Positions 1-5,364 of a DNA stretch of 6,109 nt are shown one piece after another. Where the stretch lies: the NCBI GenBank assembly GCA_022732315.1, contig JAIJUV010000155.1, forward strand, positions 1-6,109. The letters run 5' to 3'. How positions within the stretch are numbered: the first letter of the stretch is position 1; each line of letters starts with the position of its first letter. The notes below the pieces were generated by a model, which searched no databases, had not been told where the DNA came from, and saw only the letters and a list, made by a program, of their open reading frames with translations. The stretch comes from Prevotella sp. GTDB lineage: Bacteria > Bacteroidota > Bacteroidia > Bacteroidales > Bacteroidaceae. Made by a program: the position numbers and the translations under genes.

Positions 1-2987
1 CTCATCGGATGCGCAAAGCGCACATGGCGCACATACGGCGTCTCTTCTACTGCCGGCATCGTATCTAATATCTCCTTGTTCACGAAACCGCCTTCTTCGG
101 TGTTGGTATCTACCGTGAAGTAACCCACACCGAAAGAGGTGAGGTTCTGGAAGAAATGGGTGCCTTGGCTCGGGTCGATGTTGTAGTTCTTCAAAGCTAC
201 TTCCACGATAACTCGGGCGGCGCTGATATGCGGCCACTTGACCGGCACACCCAGATAATGGTCGCTAGAACCCCAACGGCCCGGACCTATCAGCACATAA
301 TTCTTCCCTTCGGCAAGGAACTTACGATTGATTCGTTCGATATCATCAGCCACATAGAAATTATTCATCGCCGAGAAGTGATCATCATACTTCACATAGA
401 CCACATCTACCACATCTTCGCAGATGCCATGCCCGAGCGAATTGTGGGAACGGAGCAGACAGTCGGCATCCGGTATCGCCTTCACATCCTCATCGAGCAT
501 TTCCTTGGCATCCACTATCGGACGAATCTGGAGCAGATAGAACTCACAGGTTCTATCGTCGTTGATATTGCAGGCAAACTCTATTTCCACAGGACGGCGC
601 ATCGCCTCGGAACCAAACTTCATCGACATCTGCATCAACTCCGGCAAAGGCACTACTCCATGCTGGAGCACACTGGCAAAAGTAATCAGTTTTCTGCCCG
701 TTTCATATACACCATCATTGATAACCTGGTCGTATGGGTCGAAAGTAGAGGCGATATAGGTGAGGCTCTGGTCTTCCACGGCATCCTTCACACGAAGTTT
801 GAGGATGTTGAAGCCATCATCTACCTTGAAATCCTCGCCCACATGCTTCATGTCGAGGGCATAAAACTGGGTCTGCGTATCACGCAAAGCCATCTCCGTT
901 TCTGATGTCTGGAGCACCTGATGCGGATGATAAGGACAGACACGCAGGGTTTGACCACCATCCACGATATACTTACCCAATCCGAGGGCTAGACTGGCTA
1001 TGCCTTCCTCTGCCTCTTCATCTCCTATAGGATAATAGTTGAGCGAACGGAGCACACCACTCATTGTTGGGTAGAAACGGGTGCCATAATCCTTACCCAC
1101 CACCTGCTGCAGAATAACCGCCATCTTCTCCTGGTCGATGACGTTGCTGGTGGCTGTCATATACGCCTTGGAATCACGATAGAACACGGAGGCATACACG
1201 CCCTTGATGGCACAAGCCAACATCTGGAGCATCTGATACTTATCCTCAAGATAAGGAATCATATAGGTGGAATAGATGCCGGCGAAAGGCTGATAGTGCG
1301 CATCCTCAAGAAGCGAACTGGAACGGATGGCGATAGGACTCTTCGTTGCCTCAAAGAAGGTGAAGAAGTCGGCTATCAGGGAATCCGGCAACTGCGCATG
1401 CAGGAAGTGCTTCAATATCTCATCATCGCTGGCATCGCTCAACGCTATCGGATAGAGATTGTTGCTCATCATGAATTCATCGAAGATATCGGTACAGAGC
1501 ACCACGGTCTTCGGAATCTGCACGGTGGCATTCTCATACTGATTGAACTCCGGATGGCGCTTGATGATATTGTCGAGGAAGGCAAGACCTCTACCCTTTC
1601 CGCCCAGTGATCCCTCGCCAATGCGGGCAAAATGAGCATACTTATCGAACTTCATTCTATCGAACACAGCTACCACACCTAGGTTCTTCATGTGGCGGTA
1701 CTGCACGATGGCATCAAAGATAATCTGCCTGTGGGCATCCACATCCTGAAGCTTCTCCCAAGTAACATGCTTCAGGAAAGCCGACACTGGGAAGATGGCA
1801 CGGGCACAAAGCCAGCGGCTCATGTGGTTGCGGCTGATATGATAGAGCATCGAATCGTTAGGGATGTTGAAGATATTATCCTGCAACTCCTTCAGGCTTC
1901 TGATGCGCATGATCTCCTCGTGGGTCTTAGGATCACGGAAGATGAAATCACCAAAGCCCATGTGCTCCTCCATCAATCTTCGGAGATCTACACTCATCTT
2001 CTTGGAATTCTTATCCACGAAGCGGAAACCCTCAGCTTCAGCCTTGGCACGGTTATCACTCTCAGAACTTTCGAGGATGAGGGGCACGAAAGAGTCATGC
2101 TTACGGATGTAACGGAAGAGCTGCAAACCTGCATCAGGACATTTCTCGCGACCGAAGGTATCGGTGCCATACTCAGGCTTGACATCTTCATCAACCTCAT
2201 TTCCAAAAGCCCTGGCGGCACTCTTCAAAGGGAACCGGGCATCGCTGATGACTCCAAGGGTATTATTGGAATACTTATCATACAGTTTCTTCGCCTCCTC
2301 ATAGGTACGAGCCAATACCACCTTAGGACGGCCACGCATACGCATGGTTGCGGCATGGCGGTTCAGGGCTTCCTTGGAGAAGTTCTTGCTCTGCTCCAGA
2401 ATGTAATTATAGAGGTTGGGCAAGATGGAACTGTAGAAGCGAATAGAGTCCTCGACCAGAAGAATCATCTGCACACCCGCCTCCTGAATATCATGCTCCA
2501 GATTCATCTTATCCTCAATCAACTTGATGATGGAAAGAATCAAGTTGGTATTTCCCAACCAACAGAATACATAATCGAAGATGCTCAAATCCTCGTTCTG
2601 CATTCGCTTGGTGATACCATGTGAGAAAGGGGTAAGAACCACACAGTGGATGTTAGGGAACTTGCCCTTGATATCACGGGCCACATCAAAGGCATCATTA
2701 TCTGCATTACCAGGCATACAGATGACCAGGTCTATCACCGTAGAACGCAACACCTGAGCAGCCTCTTCCGTGGTAGAAACCTGTGTAAAGGTAGGCGGAT
2801 AACGAAGACCAAGCTCCATATACTCATTATATATCTTCTCCTCGATGCGTCCATCATCTTCAAGCATGAACGCATCGTAAGGGTTGGCTACAATCAACAC
2901 ATTGTAGATGCGGCGCATCATCAGATTGACAAACGATACGTCTTTCAAGTAGAACTTATTCCACTCATTAGGTACATTATTTTCCAT
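1..2987 (-). CDS. PEP/pyruvate-binding (PPDK_N-type) ATP-grasp protein with two N-terminal receiver-like domains; 3' end outside window
   Basis: Reading the minus strand from the ATG at 2987 gives 995 uninterrupted codons to the window edge, so the C-terminus is missing. Residues about 28-155 resemble a receiver fold but lack the phospho-acceptor Asp (DLVICMPG, from D86). Residues about 173-340 form a second receiver with a plausible full active site: E179/D180, D249, S307/S308 and K326. From about 455 to 830 there is a PEP-synthase/PPDK N-terminal ATP-grasp domain: GGKGRG (K464), IAIRSSSLLED (R555, E561), EIEFA (E803) and LLQIRPI (Q820, R822). A C-terminal block has GPGRWGSSDHYLGVPV (901-916) and a THFFQNLTS motif near 945, which I recall from PEP-synthase-like proteins of Bacteroidetes and other anaerobes. 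I see no phosphohistidine swivel motif or PEP-binding TIM barrel in this part, so true PEP synthesis is unproven and the substrate is unknown. The first ATG was chosen because it lies about 20 nt from a -7 promoter box; M23/M24 are alternatives. Confidence 0.9.
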   Translation of the reverse strand, partial: MENNVPNEWNKFYLKDVSFVNLMMRRIYNVLIVANPYDAFMLEDDGRIEEKIYNEYMELGLRYPPTFTQVSTTEEAAQVLRSTVIDLVICMPGNADNDAFDVARDIKGKFPNIHCVVLTPFSHGITKRMQNEDLSIFDYVFCWLGNTNLILSIIKLIEDKMNLEHDIQEAGVQMILLVEDSIRFYSSILPNLYNYILEQSKNFSKEALNRHAATMRMRGRPKVVLARTYEEAKKLYDKYSNNTLGVISDARFPLKSAARAFGNEVDEDVKPEYGTDTFGREKCPDAGLQLFRYIRKHDSFVPLILESSESDNRAKAEAEGFRFVDKNSKKMSVDLRRLMEEHMGFGDFIFRDPKTHEEIMRIRSLKELQDNIFNIPNDSMLYHISRNHMSRWLCARAIFPVSAFLKHVTWEKLQDVDAHRQIIFDAIVQYRHMKNLGVVAVFDRMKFDKYAHFARIGEGSLGGKGRGLAFLDNIIKRHPEFNQYENATVQIPKTVVLCTDIFDEFMMSNNLYPIALSDASDDEILKHFLHAQLPDSLIADFFTFFEATKSPIAIRSSSLLEDAHYQPFAGIYSTYMIPYLEDKYQMLQMLACAIKGVYASVFYRDSKAYMTATSNVIDQEKMAVILQQVVGKDYGTRFYPTMSGVLRSLNYYPIGDEEAEEGIASLALGLGKYIVDGGQTLRVCPYHPHQVLQTSETEMALRDTQTQFYALDMKHVGEDFKVDDGFNILKLRVKDAVEDQSLTYIASTFDPYDQVINDGVYETGRKLITFASVLQHGVVPLPELMQMSMKFGSEAMRRPVEIEFACNINDDRTCEFYLLQIRPIVDAKEMLDEDVKAIPDADCLLRSHNSLGHGICEDVVDVVYVKYDDHFSAMNNFYVADDIERINRKFLAEGKNYVLIGPGRWGSSDHYLGVPVKWPHISAARVIVEVALKNYNIDPSQGTHFFQNLTSFGVGYFTVDTNTEEGGFVNKEILDTMPAVEETPYVRHVRFAHPM

Positions 2988-3007
2988 ATCTGTCGCTATT
3001 TATACTG

Positions 3008-3015
3008 CAAAGATA
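3008..3015 (-). promoter_or_regulatory. Bacteroidetes -7 promoter box for the PEP/pyruvate-binding gene
   Basis: The minus strand reads TATCTTTG, an exact match to the Bacteroidetes -7 consensus TAnnTTTG, ending 20 nt before the ATG at 2987. This implies a short leader of about 15 nt. No convincing TTG (-33) lies 19-21 nt further upstream, so the promoter may be weak or activator-dependent. No Shine-Dalgarno site is visible, which is usual for the phylum. Confidence 0.6.
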
Positions 3016-3034
3016 GTATTTTTCTGATATTTCC

Positions 3035-3065
3035 TTGCATTTTTCATCTATTTTTTATATATTTG
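3035..3065 (+). promoter_or_regulatory. Bacteroidetes-type promoter (-33 TTG / -7 TATATTTG) for the RlpA-like gene
   Basis: TTG at 3035-3037 is followed after 20 nt by TATATTTG at 3058-3065, matching the TTTG-(19-21)-TAnnTTTG pattern of Bacteroidetes sigma-ABfr promoters. The box ends 21 nt before the ATG at 3087, giving a leader of roughly 15 nt. This decides the RlpA start: the open frame extends 147 codons further upstream, but that part lies before this promoter and opposite the divergent gene. Confidence 0.65.
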
Positions 3066-3086
3066 CAACCAAAATATCGAGAAGTT

Positions 3087-3680
3087 ATGAAAATAAAATA
3101 CTTAATCATAGCATTATTGACTACGTTTTTTATGATTCCATGTTGTGCACAGAAGCATCAACACGGAAAGGCATCGTATTATTCAAAGCGAGCCACAGGC
3201 GCACGCTCTGCAAGCGGGCAAAAGATACATCACGACAGTTTGACGTGTGCACACCGTTACTATCCATTCGGCACCATGCTGAAAGTAACCAATCTCAGAA
3301 ATGATAAAAGCGTAATCGTGAAAGTAATAGATCGTGGTCCTTACGGAAGAGGAAGAATCATCGACCTTTCATGGGCGGCTGCCAAGGAAATCGGCATGAT
3401 TGCACAAGGTGTAGGAACCGTCAAGGTGGAGAGACTGGATAACCCTGTGCCATATAAGCCAGAAGACAACAAACTTCCTAAGATTGATTTCGAAATGGCA
3501 GAATTTGAACCCAAGAACTATTTCGAAAAAAAGGAGGAGGCTTTGGAACAGGCAGCTGAAAAAAAGCATAAGTCATCATCGAATGAGAACGCTAAAAAAG
3601 GCGAAATAAAAGACAAAGACAAACATAATAATACAAAAGATAAACATAACAATACAAAAACGAGCAAGAACCATCATTAA
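3087..3680 (+). CDS. Short exported RlpA-like double-psi beta-barrel protein with lysine-rich tail
   Basis: This is a 197-residue protein. Residues 1-21 form a signal peptide: a basic start (MKIKY), a hydrophobic core and cleavage probably after CCA. C19/C20 do not fit a normal lipobox, so lipidation is uncertain. Residues about 26-115 are the RlpA-like double-psi beta-barrel: GKASYYSKRATGARSASG, AHRYYPFGT (H56), then IDRGPYGRGRIIDLS with the conserved Asp82. In characterised RlpA proteins this fold cleaves glycan strands lacking stem peptides at division septa, and the Asp is catalytic; activity here is inferred. There is no SPOR domain, which the longer proteobacterial RlpA carries. Residues 149-197 are instead a Lys/Asp/Asn-rich, probably disordered tail with two DKHNNTK copies (178-191). 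The start is set by the signal peptide and the promoter at 3035-3065. The gene is monocistronic and convergent with the lipoprotein gene. Confidence 0.9.
   Translation: MKIKYLIIALLTTFFMIPCCAQKHQHGKASYYSKRATGARSASGQKIHHDSLTCAHRYYPFGTMLKVTNLRNDKSVIVKVIDRGPYGRGRIIDLSWAAAKEIGMIAQGVGTVKVERLDNPVPYKPEDNKLPKIDFEMAEFEPKNYFEKKEEALEQAAEKKHKSSSNENAKKGEIKDKDKHNNTKDKHNNTKTSKNHH
3618..3659 (+). repeat. Two-copy 21-nt coding repeat (DKHNNTK x2)
   Basis: Two adjacent 21-nt units encode DKHNNTK twice in the lysine-rich tail of the RlpA-like protein. The copies differ at only a few synonymous positions (gac/gat, aat/aac), consistent with a duplication in a low-complexity segment followed by drift. Confidence 0.7.
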
Positions 3681-3696
3681 CAGGTTCTTGCTCGTT
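3656..3696 (-). terminator. Intrinsic terminator shared by the convergent genes, overlapping the RlpA 3' end
   Basis: A perfect 14-bp stem pairs 3659-3672 with 3683-3696 around a 10-nt loop (3673-3682). On the minus strand the stem runs into a T tract (A run at 3656-3660 on plus), so it is a good rho-independent terminator for the lipoprotein gene, 53 nt past that gene's stop. On the plus strand the stem is followed by ttcatattg, a weak T tract, so termination of the RlpA transcript may be less efficient. The hairpin covers the last RlpA codons, and the RlpA TAA (3678-3680) lies in the loop. Confidence 0.85.
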
Positions 3697-3748
3697 CATA
3701 TTGAATATGTGGCAACTTATGGAAAACAAATCTAAGGGAACAGACATA

Positions 3749-4621
3749 TCATCGTTTGGTAGGGATATTGAATTCATTCACCTTAGAGATTGATTTCCCT
3801 TCATGAATGACACTCACACAGAAACGAGCCATACCATCCTTTAACTTTCTATCGGACTTCACCATTGCGGTATATCTCACTCCCGAACCTGGAGCTATCT
3901 TTTCAATATGAATACTAGGCGAAATAAAGATGTGCCTGTTACCTGTCATCTCAATCACTGTAGGCACAACATCAAATACAGGATACTGCCCAAGATTCAT
4001 CACTTCGAATATCAACTTACAGGTTTCATCACGATTCAGACAATTGTCTTCATTTGCATCCACAAAACGGGCATTTACTATCTCTAAGCTAGGGCAATAA
4101 GATAGTCTGGCACCGAGTTCTTCAACTGTTGAAGATGGCATAGAAGTAGTTGGCTGCTGAGCACTATAATCACCGGTATAATCCTTACCCTGGAAATCAT
4201 AGAGACGATCGTCTCCTCCATTATTGGAATCAAAAATATCAGAGTTATCAGTTACTGGAGCACTATAATCATATATGTCATCACTATTGACTGAGGAAGA
4301 GCGATCAGTACGAGTATGATGACGAGAAGCAGATGGATAATTGGAACGAGAACGGTCAATCCTATCACGTTGATAAGCAGCTTCACGATCGGCCTGAGCC
4401 TTATCTGCCTGACTACCGATGGCCGCACCAACCATAGCACCACCAGCCATACCAACAATCGTACCAATGTCAGAACCTCTTGGACCACCAGAAAGACCAC
4501 CTATAGCGGAACCGAGGATAGACCCGATGGAACTGCCGGCATAAGCTCCACTACCCGTATATGTATCGCAACTACTCATCAGCAAAGACGAGCAAAGCAT
4601 AAAAAGTATCACCTTTTTCAT
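3749..4621 (-). CDS. Glycine-zipper lipoprotein with C-terminal beta-sandwich-like domain and EF-hand-type loop
   Basis: This is a 290-residue protein of unknown function. Residues 1-18 form a lipoprotein signal (MKKVILFML, then LLMSSC) with the probable lipidated Cys18. Residues about 24-70 are a glycine zipper (GSSIGSILGSAIGG, later GMAGGAMVGAAIGS), which in other envelope proteins inserts in or packs against membrane. Residues 71-165 are polar low complexity: first Arg/Ser-rich, then Asp/Tyr-rich with YDYS and YDF. Residues about 177-290 look like an Ig/CARDB-type beta-sandwich found in Bacteroidales glycine-zipper proteins. It contains DANEDNCLNRDE (188-199), a textbook 12-position EF-hand-like calcium loop. 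Cysteines 176, 194, 201 and 268 could form disulfides in the periplasm or at the surface. The start was chosen at ATG 4621 because it gives an intact signal peptide directly below a -33/-7 promoter; the frame is open 59 codons further but across that promoter. It probably sits in the outer membrane. Confidence 0.85.
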   Translation of the reverse strand: MKKVILFMLCSSLLMSSCDTYTGSGAYAGSSIGSILGSAIGGLSGGPRGSDIGTIVGMAGGAMVGAAIGSQADKAQADREAAYQRDRIDRSRSNYPSASRHHTRTDRSSSVNSDDIYDYSAPVTDNSDIFDSNNGGDDRLYDFQGKDYTGDYSAQQPTTSMPSSTVEELGARLSYCPSLEIVNARFVDANEDNCLNRDETCKLIFEVMNLGQYPVFDVVPTVIEMTGNRHIFISPSIHIEKIAPGSGVRYTAMVKSDRKLKDGMARFCVSVIHEGKSISKVNEFNIPTKR

Positions 4622-4644
4622 AACCTTATCTTTTAAATCTACTG

Positions 4645-4675
4645 CAAAAGTACAACTAATTCTTGAAAACTTCAA
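4645..4675 (-). promoter_or_regulatory. Bacteroidetes-type promoter (-33 TTG / -7 TACTTTTG) for the lipoprotein gene
   Basis: On the minus strand, TTG (4675-4673) is followed after exactly 20 nt by TACTTTTG (4652-4645), fitting the Bacteroidetes TAnnTTTG consensus and spacing. The box ends 23 nt before the ATG at 4621, giving a leader of about 18 nt. The -33 element lies inside an 8-3-8 palindrome. Confidence 0.7.
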
Positions 4676-4678
4676 GAA
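4660..4678. promoter_or_regulatory. Perfect 8-3-8 inverted repeat overlapping the -33 element (candidate operator)
   Basis: TTCTTGAA (4660-4667) and TTCAAGAA (4671-4678) are perfect inverted copies separated by AAC. The right arm contains the -33 TTG of the lipoprotein promoter, so a dimeric regulator bound here would block or modulate it. The sequence shows the symmetry; the regulator and function are inference. AT-rich DNA gives some palindromes by chance, but a perfect 16-base one placed here is suggestive. Confidence 0.4.
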
Positions 4679-4682
4679 AGAA

Positions 4683-4702
4683 TCCCTAAATAATGTTAGG
4701 GA
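4683..4702. repeat. 7-bp inverted repeat with an adjacent partial direct copy
   Basis: TCCCTAA (4683-4689) and TTAGGGA (4696-4702) flank a 6-nt spacer. A similar aatcccctaaataa element follows at 4703-4716, echoing aatccctaaataa at 4681-4693. It lies just upstream of the lipoprotein promoter on the minus strand. It could be a binding site or a weak hairpin; there is no further evidence. Confidence 0.35.
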
Positions 4703-4740
4703 ATCCCCTAAATAAAGATAAAGAGTAAAAGAAGGCAAAA

Positions 4741-4779
4741 CTAAAAAAGAAGAAACTAAAAAAGAAGAAACTAAAAAAG
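4741..4779. repeat. 15-nt tandem repeat, about 2.6 copies, next to the operon terminator
   Basis: The unit ctaaaaaagaagaaa occurs at 4741-4755 and 4756-4770 as identical copies, with a partial third copy (ctaaaaaag) from 4771 that merges into the terminator stem. On the minus strand each unit gives a T6 tract, so transcripts escaping the rplQ terminator would meet further U-rich stretches. Replication slippage is the likely origin. Confidence 0.75.
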
Positions 4780-4806
4780 CGCTCCTGTCTGAAGACAAGA
4801 GCGCTT
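4771..4806 (-). terminator. Rho-independent terminator of the rpoA-rplQ operon
   Basis: AAGCGCTC (4777-4784) pairs with GAGCGCTT (4799-4806). The stem is extended inward by TGTC/GACA (4786-4789 with 4794-4797) after one C-A mismatch and closes on a TGAA loop. Read on the minus strand, the stem is followed by a T6 run, in the canonical order. It begins 24 nt past the rplQ stop codon and marks the end of the ribosomal operon. Confidence 0.9.
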
Positions 4807-4830
4807 ATATTTTGTGAGATCTGTTGTAAC

Positions 4831-5316
4831 TTATTCAGCTGCAGCTTCCTCAGTTGCAGGAGCCTCTGCTACAGGTGCCTCCTCAGCCTTAGTTGCCTTG
4901 CGACTACGACGAGTCTTCTTAGCAGCAGCCTTAGGAGTCTTAGCCATGTTCTCATCAAAGTCAACGAGCTCGATGAAAGCAATCTCAGCTGCGTCACCCT
5001 GACGGGTACCCAACTTGATAACGCGAGTGTAACCACCTGGACGGTTAGCTACCTTCTCAGCTACCTCACCGAAGAGAGCCTTAACAGCATACTTGTTCTG
5101 AAGATAACGGAAAACAACACGACGTGATGTAGTTGTATCATTCTTTGAACGAGTGATTAATGGCTCAACATACTTCTTAAGAGCCTTTGCCTTTGCGAGG
5201 GTCGTAGTGATTCTTTTGTGCTCGCTCAAGATAAGTGATGAAGCCATGTTAGCCAACATCGCGTTACGATGAGAAGCAGTACGACCTAAATGGTTGAATT
5301 TCTTATTGTGTCTCAT
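4831..5316 (-). CDS. rplQ: 50S ribosomal protein L17 with alanine/glutamate-rich C-terminal extension
   Basis: This 161-residue protein binds 23S rRNA in the large subunit. Residues 1-122 are the L17 fold: [20 protein letters not shown], then [20 protein letters not shown], a basic mid-region, [24 protein letters not shown] and VDF. E. coli L17 is 127 residues. Here a tail of about 37 residues (125-161) follows, first Lys/Arg-rich ([15 protein letters not shown]) and then Ala/Glu/Pro-rich, as I recall for Bacteroidetes L17. The ATG at 5316 is preceded by an A-rich leader with no Shine-Dalgarno site, typical of the phylum. It lies 33 nt downstream of rpoA, in the conserved rpoA-rplQ order, and is the last gene of the operon. 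Confidence 0.98.
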   Translation of the reverse strand: MRHNKKFNHLGRTASHRNAMLANMASSLILSEHKRITTTLAKAKALKKYVEPLITRSKNDTTTSRRVVFRYLQNKYAVKALFGEVAEKVANRPGGYTRVIKLGTRQGDAAEIAFIELVDFDENMAKTPKAAAKKTRRSRKATKAEEAPVAEAPATEEAAAE

Positions 5317-5336
5317 TTTTGTTTTTGTTCTTTTTG

Positions 5337-5364
5337 GACAAAGGATGCATTACGCATCCTTGTC
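5337..5364 (-). other. rpoA-rplQ intercistronic hairpin enclosing the rpoA stop codon
   Basis: GACAAAGGATGC (5337-5348) and GCATCCTTGTC (5354-5364) can pair as 11 bp with one bulged base around a 5-nt loop holding the rpoA TAA (5350-5352). On the minus-strand transcript it is followed by A-rich sequence rather than a U run, so it is not an intrinsic terminator. It could protect mRNA, mark a processing site or tune translation of rplQ; this is inference. Confidence 0.55.

Noticed and set aside
156..2624. Long open frames on the plus strand opposite the ATP-grasp gene (for example 156-905 and 1692-2624).
   Set aside because: They lie wholly antisense to a minus-strand frame with clear domains and intact motifs. 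Their translations are rich in His and Ile with no recognisable family, as expected of codon shadows.
2646..3086. N-terminal extension of the RlpA-like protein by 147 codons.
   Set aside because: It is antisense to the divergent gene and lies upstream of and across the promoter. The ATG at 3087 starts a normal signal peptide.
4252..4636. Small frames on either strand within the lipoprotein gene.
   Set aside because: They overlap the glycine zipper and low-complexity region in other frames and have no signal peptide, family match or promoter.
4622..4798. 59-residue N-terminal extension of the lipoprotein.
   Set aside because: It would cross the 15-nt tandem repeat and the promoter and bury the lipoprotein signal; translation is low complexity.
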